Below, in pieces: positions 8,375 to 15,074 of a DNA stretch of 39,859 bases. The stretch lies in NCBI RefSeq assembly GCF_022832435.1, contig NZ_JALHLF010000035.1, forward strand, positions 1 to 39,859, written 5' to 3'. Source of the DNA: Novosphingobium organovorum. Lineage in GTDB: Bacteria; Pseudomonadota; Alphaproteobacteria; Sphingomonadales; Sphingomonadaceae. Within the stretch, counting starts at the first letter, position 1, and every line of letters starts with the position of its first letter. The notes beneath the pieces are model-generated. The model did no database searches. It worked only from the letters and a program-made list of their open reading frames with translations, and was not told the origin of the DNA. The translations under genes were made by a program, and so were the position numbers.

Positions 8375-8410
8375 GATTGAAAACTCGGCTTATAAGACTT
8401 TGTTTCAATC
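8375..8410. promoter_or_regulatory. 36-base dyad upstream of dps, candidate operator
   Basis: Outer arms GATTGAAA (8375-8382) and TTTCAATC (8403-8410) are perfect complements. The centre is a perfect palindrome, CTTATAAG (8389-8396). Both share the same symmetry axis (between 8392 and 8393). The site lies 53-88 bases before the dps start codon, and a TATATT-like box follows it on the minus strand. This is the shape of a dimeric or double-dimer regulator site. It does not match OxyR, Fur/Irr or LexA consensus that I know. Confidence 0.6.
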
Positions 8411-8421
8411 GAAAAAAGCGA

Positions 8422-8979
8422 TCACAGAATACGCATTTGCACAAGGGCGACATTGAGCGCGATCAACAGGAGGATCACCCCGGCCCCCCGCCGGACCCAG
8501 CGCAGCGAGGCTTGTGTCGCGAGCTGCGGAAAGGCCCAGGCTGCGCCGACAAGCGCACTCCCGCCCAGCGCACCAGCCAGCCCCGAAACGAACGGAGCCG
8601 CCATCGCCACGCCCATCGCGAAGATCACGAACCGCGCGGCATCCGTAATCTGGTGCCCCAGTAGAACGAAACCCAGCGCGCCGAGCGAATGGGTCGGCTC
8701 GCGCGGCGCACGGCGCTTGGTGAACAGCAGCGATTCCAGACCGGCAAGCCCAAGCGCGATGCCCGCGAAGATCATCCGGGCCGGTGCCGGCAAGCGCTCC
8801 AGCATCGCGATCGCCGCCCAGCTGGCGAACGCCGCTGTCACCAGCGTGCACGCCAGCACCACGATCAGGATTGCCGGCCGCCCGCCCTGCCGGGCCGAAA
8901 GCGCGGCGACCGTCATCTGGTCACGCGCACCAATACCCGTCAAGAGCACTGCGAGGAATGTAAGATAAAACGCCGGCAT
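8422..8979 (-). CDS. Divergent GDT1/TMEM165-like membrane protein
   Basis: This encodes 185 residues with about six hydrophobic helices arranged as two similar halves. The first half opens TFLAVLLTGIGARDQM followed by TVAALSAR, which lines up with the GDT1/UPF0016 repeat (TFxAVFxAEIGDKTQ...). The key acidic residues of that motif are replaced: E to G, D to A and KT to RD. In the second half, LGFVLLGHQITDAARF also lacks the usual E-x-G-D. GDT1 proteins transport Mn2+ or Ca2+; this member may have changed or lost that activity. The start ATG 8979 has GGAGGGAG just upstream. A plain DUF membrane protein without GDT1 ancestry is the alternative. Confidence 0.55.
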   Translation of the reverse strand: MPAFYLTFLAVLLTGIGARDQMTVAALSARQGGRPAILIVVLACTLVTAAFASWAAIAMLERLPAPARMIFAGIALGLAGLESLLFTKRRAPREPTHSLGALGFVLLGHQITDAARFVIFAMGVAMAAPFVSGLAGALGGSALVGAAWAFPQLATQASLRWVRRGAGVILLLIALNVALVQMRIL

Positions 8980-9181
8980 CGCTCCCTCCGCAAGCCTTCA
9001 TGCGCCATATAGGCCCCGCGTCCAGTACTGCAACGCACCGTGGTCACTATCCGAGGCGCACGCGGCAAGGCTCGAATGGAGTGATTTTTACAATTGCATC
9101 CCCTGGTGGATGGGGTGAGTGTGCCAATGTCCTAGTCGTAAGAGCCCGATCCGGAAGTTCGGCACCGGCCCGCACTCCCAG

Positions 9182-9203
9182 AAGTCGCCGAGTGGCGACT
9201 TTT
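9182..9203 (+). terminator. Terminator-like hairpin
   Basis: A perfect 8-base-pair stem AAGTCGCC (9182-9189) / GGCGACTT (9194-9201) with loop GAGT is followed by TT, giving CTTTT on the plus strand. No plus-strand gene lies upstream, so if it works it would end an unannotated RNA started between 9000 and 9180. Confidence 0.35.
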
Positions 9204-9550
9204 GGATCAGGCTCCACGATCCACTCAACTCCCATAAAGGCGAGTGGTTGGAAAAATCCTGGAATTTGAGTGCGCCCATCCGATAGGGAGTCACGTGTCC
9301 GAAGCAAGCCAGTCAGGTTTTCGGAATTCCGTTCAGGAGGAGCCGGGAACGATGGATTTTGAAAACCGGCGCACAGCGTAGTTTCAGTACGTGAACACCA
9401 AAAGCGCAGCAAAGCAGCCTTTCGCAGGCCCGCATGAGCACAAACACCTCAGCCCCCAGCCAGAAGCAGAACTCTCGGCTTGAGCAAGGACGGCCAGGAC
9501 ACCCCACGAGGAGGGTGTCCGGGAAATACCCTCAGCGGGCATCTTCATAA

Positions 9551-9621
9551 CCGCATCGGCCCACGCCCTCACCCGGCAGCGGCATATTCAGAGCGACAGG
9601 TGAAGGCGTGGGGGGATGCGG
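9551..9621. repeat. Long imperfect inverted repeat
   Basis: The 23-base arms at 9551-9573 and 9599-9621 match as complements except at three positions, around a 25-base spacer. The pairing continues more weakly outward: GCATCTTCA on the left resembles the complement of TGAAATGC on the right. The structure could be a long RNA hairpin or the ends of a small non-autonomous element. Confidence 0.6.
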
Positions 9622-9696
9622 TGAAATGCGCTTCCAGCGAAATTCCAAGCGAACTCCGATAAATCCGCGCAGCCCGCGATCGCGGACCACCGTTGG

Positions 9697-10449
9697 TCAG
9701 GCGTCCTTCAGGCAGGCGATGATCGCGGTAACCACGTTGGCCGTGTCCGCCGGGTCGCGCACGCAAACAGTGTCCAGCCCCATGGCCTTGGCCGGATAGT
9801 CGTTACCGCCGGGGAAGATCGCATCGCCAATGAACAGCATCTTGCCTTCGGCCACACCCGAATGCACGGTAAGGCGCTTGAGCCCCCAGGCCTTGTCGAC
9901 ACCGGGCTGGGTAATGTCGACCGAAGTCGCTCCCCCCAGATTGACCGACACACCAGGCAGGCGCCTCACCAGATCGGCCTGAATTACCTTGCGCTTGGCA
10001 AAATCGGGGTCCCACACTTCCTTGGCTTCAAGCGGGGCCTGCTGCCCCAGTGCCGAAAAGGTGATCTGGCTACCACGATCCTCGATCCGTTCGCCCCAGG
10101 TCTGTTCGGGGACGAAGCCCGTCGCCTCGAGCGCTTCGTCGAAAGCAGCCAAGATCTGCGCTTTTTGCGCCTCGCTGAACAGCTCAGCGTAAACCGAAGC
10201 CCATTGCCCGCCACGATGGACAAACAGCTTGGCACCGCTGGTGGGCATCATCCACAAGCGTGACAGGTTCGCCCGTTCGGGCAGCCGCGAGGCGACCTGC
10301 TTGTCGAACTGCGGCCAGTCTCCGCCCGAAATGACCGCGACGTGGGCCACGTCAAGCAAATCGGCCAGAAGTTGAGCCATGTCGTCGGTCAGGGGCTGCT
10401 TGCTGAGCGCAAGCGTCCCATCGAGATCAAACGCGATAAGTTCCTTCAT
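9697..10449 (-). CDS. HAD-type phosphomannomutase
   Basis: This encodes 250 residues resembling the eukaryotic PMM family of the HAD superfamily (human PMM2 has 246), which converts mannose-6-phosphate to mannose-1-phosphate. The nucleophile motif is DLDGT at 8-12 (D8 nucleophile, D10 acid/base), then SGGDWPQFDK at 41-50, a K186 in VDKAWGLKRL and the metal-binding block FIGDAIFPGGNDYPAKA starting at 206. The GGND signature is the reason for choosing PMM over other HAD-IIB phosphatases. ATG codons at 10458, 10455 and 10449 are all possible; I use 10449, which gives MKELIAFDLDGT. It is the third gene of a minus-strand set with manC and manA, which supports GDP-mannose supply. Confidence 0.78.
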   Translation of the reverse strand: MKELIAFDLDGTLALSKQPLTDDMAQLLADLLDVAHVAVISGGDWPQFDKQVASRLPERANLSRLWMMPTSGAKLFVHRGGQWASVYAELFSEAQKAQILAAFDEALEATGFVPEQTWGERIEDRGSQITFSALGQQAPLEAKEVWDPDFAKRKVIQADLVRRLPGVSVNLGGATSVDITQPGVDKAWGLKRLTVHSGVAEGKMLFIGDAIFPGGNDYPAKAMGLDTVCVRDPADTANVVTAIIACLKDA

Positions 10450-10571
10450 TCCCATCATCCCAATCTCAGTTCCGACAAACCGCCCCGCAACCGGTGACGC
10501 CGCCCCCTTTGCCTCCAGCGCAGTCACACAGCACTGGGACCGCCGCGATGCGGTTGTTGGCCCCCGTCTGG

Positions 10572-11381
10572 TCAGGCCGCGCGCGCCAGAAGGCACGTCC
10601 CGGCTTCGTCGAAAACGACATCCGACAGGCTCGCCACGCAAGCACATCCGCCCGGCAAAAGCGCCTCGCCGCGAACAGTGAGGGCTCCCTCCCGAGGGAT
10701 GACGAGGCAAGCCCCGGGAAAGCGGGACCGGGTCACGGCATCCGGAAAGCCGGCAAGCTGGTCCAGTACAAACAGCGGACCATCCACCAGGACTTGCGTT
10801 TGTGCGGGCGCAACCCGCTTCGACCAGCGCGCAAGATCGTAGATCTCCCCGCGTGACACGGCCATGCCTTCCTCCAGATGGAGTTCACGCGGCCGCCCGT
10901 AGTCGAACAGGCGATACGTGATGTCGCTGTTTTGCTGCACTTCGATCAGGCTGACACCCGCCCCGATGGCGTGGACGGTGTTGGCCGGAATGTAGAAGAA
11001 ATCGCCCGGCGCGACCGCGTGCCAGGTCATGCGCTGTTCGATCGAACCGTCACGCGCGGCTTCCCGCATGGCGTCCTCGTCAATCGGCTGATCGAAGCCG
11101 ATACCCAGAGTGGCACCGGGCTGAGCGTCAACGATCAGCCAGCATTCCTCCTTGCCCTGACGACCAATGCCCTTGGCCAGCGTCTGCGCGTCGGAAGGAT
11201 GGACCTGAACCGAGAGCTTTTCGCTGGTAAAAATGTATTTGACGAGAAGTTCGGGCAAGTCCGCGGGCGGTTCGAACCAGATTTCCCCGATGCGTTCCCC
11301 AGCCGGCGCAACAAACGGGGCGGGCAGGACATCCATGCCCCATGGCTTGGCCACGGTGCGAACGGGAAGCGAAGCACTCAT
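10572..11381 (-). CDS. manA: Mannose-6-phosphate isomerase, class I
   Basis: This encodes 269 residues of a cupin-fold zinc enzyme that interconverts fructose-6-phosphate and mannose-6-phosphate. Zinc ligands are visible: Q59 and H61 in SVQVHPSD, E79 in KEECW and H137 in IPANTVHAIG. The nearby QQNSDITYRLFDYGR block is typical of the short Bacillus-type ManA. The start ATG 11381 has AAGGAA at good distance. It begins nine bases after the stop of manC, so the two are surely one transcript. A 122-base gap separates it from the phosphomannomutase gene downstream. Confidence 0.9.
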   Translation of the reverse strand: MSASLPVRTVAKPWGMDVLPAPFVAPAGERIGEIWFEPPADLPELLVKYIFTSEKLSVQVHPSDAQTLAKGIGRQGKEECWLIVDAQPGATLGIGFDQPIDEDAMREAARDGSIEQRMTWHAVAPGDFFYIPANTVHAIGAGVSLIEVQQNSDITYRLFDYGRPRELHLEEGMAVSRGEIYDLARWSKRVAPAQTQVLVDGPLFVLDQLAGFPDAVTRSRFPGACLVIPREGALTVRGEALLPGGCACVASLSDVVFDEAGTCLLARAA

Positions 11382-11390
11382 TTCTATTCC

Positions 11391-12440
11391 TTACTGGCTC
11401 GTTGCACCGAGCAGTTTGCCGACCTTCTGCGCGCCTGCAATGCTGGTGATCATGACATCGTCACCATCGATCACGACAACCACGTCCTTGAGCCCGATCA
11501 CCGACACGCGCGGACCGTCGCTGTCAACAAAGACATTGCTACAATCCACCAGCTCGACAGCGCCGCTCGCGCGGGTGGTGTTGCCGTTCGAATCGCGATC
11601 AAGCGCGTCATGAAGCGCTGGCCAGTTGCCGATATCCGACCATTCCATGGCGGCCGGGACCATCGCGGCACGGGTGGTCTTCTCCATGACGGCATAGTCG
11701 ACCGAGTCGCTTTCCACGGTAGCGAACAGCGCCGCATCGGGGTGGAAGCGCCGACCATCGGCCAGGCCTTCGTCCACCGCCTGGCGCACGACGCGCGCGA
11801 TCTGCGGGCGATGCGCCTCCAACTCGGCGATAAAATCCCTTACGCGGAAGGCAAAAATCCCGCCGTTCCAGGCATAGCCACCATTGGCGAGGAAGCTTTC
11901 CGCGCGCGCCAGGTCGGGCTTTTCGATGAACTGCGCGGTTCGAAAACCACGCGATCCGTCCGCCGCCTCGATCGGCTCTCCACGCTTGAGGTAGCCAAAC
12001 CCGGTTTCGGGCGCGGTCGCTGCGATCCCGAAGGAAACCAGCCACCCTTCGCGCGCCAGAGCCGCCGCTTCCTGAGCGACCTTGGCAAAGACCTCCGGCC
12101 GGCCAATGTAGTGGTCGCTCGGGCACACGAGCATGATGTCGTCTTCGGCAAGACTGAACGCGGCCAAGGCGATCGCGGCCGCTGTGTTGCGCGCCGAAGG
12201 TTCGACGATGATGCGCCCTTCGCCGCCCAGTTGGGCTTCGACATGGGCCAGATGCTGGGCCCCCGTCACGACCACCGGAGGTGCGAACCCGCCGGAAGCC
12301 GGGCAACGCGCGACCGCTTCTTCGAACAGGGTCCGATCGCCGACCAGACGCAGAAAAGGCTTGGGCTTGGAGGCCCTGCTTCGCGGCCACAGGCGCGTGC
12401 CACTGCCACCGCACAAGATTACCGGAACAACATCAGCCAT
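11391..12440 (-). CDS. manC: Mannose-1-phosphate guanylyltransferase
   Basis: This encodes 349 residues and makes GDP-mannose from GTP and mannose-1-phosphate. The nucleotide-binding loop is CGGSGTRLWPRSRASKPKPF at 10-29. CPSDHYI and FIEKPD, conserved in sugar-nucleotide pyrophosphorylases, follow, and WSDIGNWPALHDAL marks the end of the catalytic core. The short left-handed beta-helix region (VSVIGLKDVVVVIDGDDVMI) closes the protein; the extra PMI domain of bifunctional type II enzymes is absent, in line with a separate manA next door. Two adjacent ATGs (12443, 12440) follow GGAAG; I choose the second for better spacing. First gene of the GDP-mannose set. Confidence 0.92.
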   Translation of the reverse strand: MADVVPVILCGGSGTRLWPRSRASKPKPFLRLVGDRTLFEEAVARCPASGGFAPPVVVTGAQHLAHVEAQLGGEGRIIVEPSARNTAAAIALAAFSLAEDDIMLVCPSDHYIGRPEVFAKVAQEAAALAREGWLVSFGIAATAPETGFGYLKRGEPIEAADGSRGFRTAQFIEKPDLARAESFLANGGYAWNGGIFAFRVRDFIAELEAHRPQIARVVRQAVDEGLADGRRFHPDAALFATVESDSVDYAVMEKTTRAAMVPAAMEWSDIGNWPALHDALDRDSNGNTTRASGAVELVDCSNVFVDSDGPRVSVIGLKDVVVVIDGDDVMITSIAGAQKVGKLLGATSQ

Positions 12441-12644
12441 CATTCGCTTCCAAATCTTAAGCTCTGAAAAATCGTCCAACGAGCGAAAATCGGTAGTTTC
12501 TGGATACTGCATCCGTGTTGCGATGCAACGCCACCTCCGGACAATTCCGCACCGCTCTGGTTGCAATTGAAGCGCACCACCCGGCACCCGGGCGGCCACG
12601 CCCCGGCATCCGGTTCACGCAAGAACATCCATTTTGCCGGAAAC

Positions 12645-13976
12645 TCACGAGGATGGAGCAATCTCGTTCCCGGCGGCGGCGCCCTGCCCGCGATCGCCCG
12701 CCCTCGCAAGCGCCACGTCGAAACCGCCCGGCCGTTGAAAGAGACGCAGGCCAAAGCGTGGCACGATCGCGATCAAATGATCGAAAATGTCGGCCTGGAT
12801 GGCTTCGTATTCCAGCCAGTCGGTCGTCGTGGTGAAGCAGTAGATTTCAAGCGGCAGACCGGTCTCGGTCGCATCGAGCTGGCGTACCAGCAAGGTCCCC
12901 TGGTCCGAAACACGCGGATGCGCCTTCAGATACGCCGCGACATAGGCCCGAAAGGTGCCCAGATTTGTCGGCTGACGCTGGTTCACCCCCGGCTGCGCGG
13001 GCCCGCCTGAAACGTGATTGCACTGGTTCCAGCGCGCGATCTCGGCATCCTTCTGCGCCATGTAGGGGCGCAGGATCGCAAACGCGCGCAAGGCCTCCCA
13101 CTGAACCGGCGTGAGAAAGGCCACGCTGGTCTGATCCAGGCGCAGCGCCCGCTTGATCCTGCGCCCCCCCCATTCGCGCATGTGGCGCCAGTTGCGGAAA
13201 GAATCGGTAATCAGCTTGGCCGTGGGAATGGCGGTCACGGTCTTGTCGAAATTCTGGACCTTCACCGTATGCAGCGCGATGTCGATCACGTCGCCATCGG
13301 CGTTGAGCTGGGGCATCTCGATCCAGTCCCCCACGCGCAGCATGTCGTTCGAGCGCAGCTGCACCGAGGCCACCAGCGAGAGGATGGTGTCCCGAAACAC
13401 CAGCATCAGCACCGCCGCCGCCGCGCCAAGACCCGACAGCAGGATGACCGGCGATTGTCCGATCAGAATCGCCACGATCAGCAACGCGGCGGCCGCAAAG
13501 ACGATGATCTTGCCGATCTGGATATAGCCCTTGATCGGCCGCATCGCCGCCTCGGGCTTGAGTTCGTAGGCATCGTTGCCGAGTTCGAGCAGATCGCACA
13601 GCGCCCGCGCCAGGGTCAGCACGATGAACGCGCGCGCCAAAGCCTGGACGACGACGACGAGACCACCGGGTAACCCCGCGATCTCGGGCACCCCCTGGAG
13701 CAGAAAGACCGCGGGCACGACGTTGGCAAGGTGCGTGACCAGCGCCCGAACGTCCCCGGCCTCATTGCGTAGCGGCGTGCGGTCGATGAGCCGTTCGACC
13801 GGATGCACCACCAGCTTCTTGGCCAGCCAGTTGGCCAGCAGTCCGGCGAGAATCAGCCCCGCCAGCGCCAGAATCGCGTTGGCCCATTGGACGTCGAGCG
13901 CGCTCCACCGCTCCAGCGCGCGCCTGCCTGTTTCAAAAACCGAAATGAGAGCCTCCAGCACCGATCCGCGATCCAT
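12645..13976 (-). CDS. MscS-family mechanosensitive channel, YbdG type
   Basis: This encodes 443 residues. Several hydrophobic helices fill the first 170 residues, followed by the pore-lining TM3 and the beta domain, about 178-260, with QLNADGDVIDIALHTVKVQ and IPTAKLITDSFRNW. The run after it (MREWGGRRIKRAL) and the long soluble C-terminus match E. coli YbdG (MscM, 415 residues). It should sit in the inner membrane and open on hypo-osmotic stress. The start ATG 13976 has CGGGGCG upstream; the frame is open a further 244 codons but that part overlaps otsB on the other strand and has no family features. The position next to trehalose genes suggests a shared osmotic-stress theme. Confidence 0.88.
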   Translation of the reverse strand: MDRGSVLEALISVFETGRRALERWSALDVQWANAILALAGLILAGLLANWLAKKLVVHPVERLIDRTPLRNEAGDVRALVTHLANVVPAVFLLQGVPEIAGLPGGLVVVVQALARAFIVLTLARALCDLLELGNDAYELKPEAAMRPIKGYIQIGKIIVFAAAALLIVAILIGQSPVILLSGLGAAAAVLMLVFRDTILSLVASVQLRSNDMLRVGDWIEMPQLNADGDVIDIALHTVKVQNFDKTVTAIPTAKLITDSFRNWRHMREWGGRRIKRALRLDQTSVAFLTPVQWEALRAFAILRPYMAQKDAEIARWNQCNHVSGGPAQPGVNQRQPTNLGTFRAYVAAYLKAHPRVSDQGTLLVRQLDATETGLPLEIYCFTTTTDWLEYEAIQADIFDHLIAIVPRFGLRLFQRPGGFDVALARAGDRGQGAAAGNEIAPSS

Positions 13977-14010
13977 CGCCCCGACCAGGACCGAACCGCC
14001 GATGCGCGCG

Positions 14011-14039
14011 CCTATCTCAATCCTTCCCGCACAGGTCAA
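14011..14039 (-). promoter_or_regulatory. Candidate promoter of the MscS-type gene
   Basis: On the minus strand TTGACC (complement of 14034-14039) is followed after 17 bases by GATAGG (complement of 14011-14016), 35 bases before the start codon at 13976. This is a plausible housekeeping-sigma promoter by spacing; the -10 box is weak. Confidence 0.4.
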
Positions 14040-14042
14040 CGG

Positions 14043-14069
14043 CCGGAACTGTTCCGGTCCTTGAATGTT
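14043..14069 (+). promoter_or_regulatory. Palindrome with EcfG-like promoter ahead of otsB
   Basis: A perfect palindrome CCGGAAC-T-GTTCCGG occupies 14043-14057. Its GGAAC (14045-14049) is followed after 16 bases by TGTT (14066-14069), close to the alphaproteobacterial general-stress (EcfG) promoter GGAAC-N16/17-CGTT. It lies about 200 bases before otsB, so the 5' leader would be long. Trehalose genes are known EcfG targets in some alphaproteobacteria. Confidence 0.35.
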
Positions 14070-14252
14070 GTTGTCAAGGCGAGACAAGACACTGGGCAAC
14101 ACTCCAGGCAAGACGCCGGGCATGCCGCCCGCCGGATAGGCTTGGCGCCCTACCCGGGCGACCGCGCGCCGGGCCTTGTACCTTGCCCGCCGCCTCCGAC
14201 CGCTTGCCTTAGGGCTGGCCATATCCCGACTGATGGTGCAAGACTGAACACA

Positions 14253-15074
14253 ATGACCGATCCAAGCGACAGTCTCTCGCTGGCGGAACATGGCGCTCAA
14301 ACGCGCGATCTCCCGCCCCCTCCCGCGCTGCGCATCGCGCCGCACACGGCCCTGTTCCTGGATTTTGACGGAACGCTGGTGGAGATTGCCGACCACCCCG
14401 ACGAAGTCGTTGTCCCGCCTGGCCTCCCCGGTCTGCTCACCACGCTGGCCGATCGGCTGGAGGGTCGCCTCGCGCTCGTCAGCGGGCGTGCCATTGCCGC
14501 GCTCGAAGCGATGCTCGGCCCGCTCGACATCGCCATGGCCGGATCGCACGGGGGCGAGTTTCGTCCAGCGGGCACGCGTACGGTCCAGCCGCTGGCGGCC
14601 CCCATCGCCCGCAGCGTGATCGCCCGTCTGCGCGACTTTGCCCAGGCCAACGGGGATATGCTGGTCGAGCCCAAGCCCTACAGCGTCGCGGTTCACTACC
14701 GCCGCCACCCCGAAGCGCTCGAAGGGCTACTGGCCTGCGCGCAGACCCTCGCGCACAGCGACGGGCTTCACTTCAAGCACGGCAAGCAGGTGATCGAGCT
14801 GGTCATGCCCGGCTCCGACAAGGGGGCTGCGGTCGATGCCTTCATGCGCCTCGACGGGTTTGCCGGTGCCCGGCCGCTGTTCCTGGGTGACGATGTCACC
14901 GATGAGGACGCCTTTCGCGCCATGGCCCCGCACGGCGGCGCCGGCGTTCTGGTAGGGCCACCGCGCGCCAGCGCCGCGCACTGGCGCCTGCCCGATGTCG
15001 CCAGCGTTCACGCCTGGCTGCACGCGGCGCTCGACGCTTCTCCCTCAAGCGAAGGATCCGGAAAACCTGCATGA
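14253..15074 (+). CDS. otsB: Trehalose-6-phosphate phosphatase
   Basis: This encodes 273 residues of a HAD-superfamily phosphatase that releases trehalose from trehalose-6-phosphate. The nucleophile motif is LFLDFDGTLVEIADHPD with D37 and D39; the second motif is LVSGRA at 75-80 and the third, metal-binding, GDDVTDEDAF at 212-221. The middle cap segment GSHGGEFRPAG and KHGKQVIEL are typical of OtsB. I start at ATG 14253; no strong ribosome binding site is seen. Its stop overlaps the start of the GH15 gene by four bases (ATGA), so they are translationally coupled. Together with otsA it forms the OtsAB trehalose pathway. Confidence 0.93.
   Translation: MTDPSDSLSLAEHGAQTRDLPPPPALRIAPHTALFLDFDGTLVEIADHPDEVVVPPGLPGLLTTLADRLEGRLALVSGRAIAALEAMLGPLDIAMAGSHGGEFRPAGTRTVQPLAAPIARSVIARLRDFAQANGDMLVEPKPYSVAVHYRRHPEALEGLLACAQTLAHSDGLHFKHGKQVIELVMPGSDKGAAVDAFMRLDGFAGARPLFLGDDVTDEDAFRAMAPHGGAGVLVGPPRASAAHWRLPDVASVHAWLHAALDASPSSEGSGKPA

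Larger units (their letters stand above)
8980..9696. other. Gene-free, hairpin-rich 0.7 kb region
   Basis: I see no credible gene here. Open frames on both strands are short and have no family features or ribosome binding sites. The stretch carries a terminator-like hairpin (9182-9203), another hairpin (GGACACCC 9497-9504 with GGGTGTCC 9513-9520) and a long imperfect inverted repeat (9551-9621). Composition is lower in GC than its flanks. It could be a decayed mobile element or a repetitive non-coding unit. Confidence 0.5.

Noticed and set aside
9047..9412. A 121-codon minus-strand frame with a protein-like look (several Trp, Phe and Pro)
   Set aside because: There is no ribosome binding site and no family pattern, and it contains the 9182-9201 hairpin. 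I keep the region as non-coding.
13977..14708. An upstream extension of the MscS-type gene by 244 codons
   Set aside because: The extension overlaps otsB on the other strand, is Arg/Gly-rich and lacks membrane or family features; the ATG at 13976 has a good ribosome binding site and a candidate promoter.
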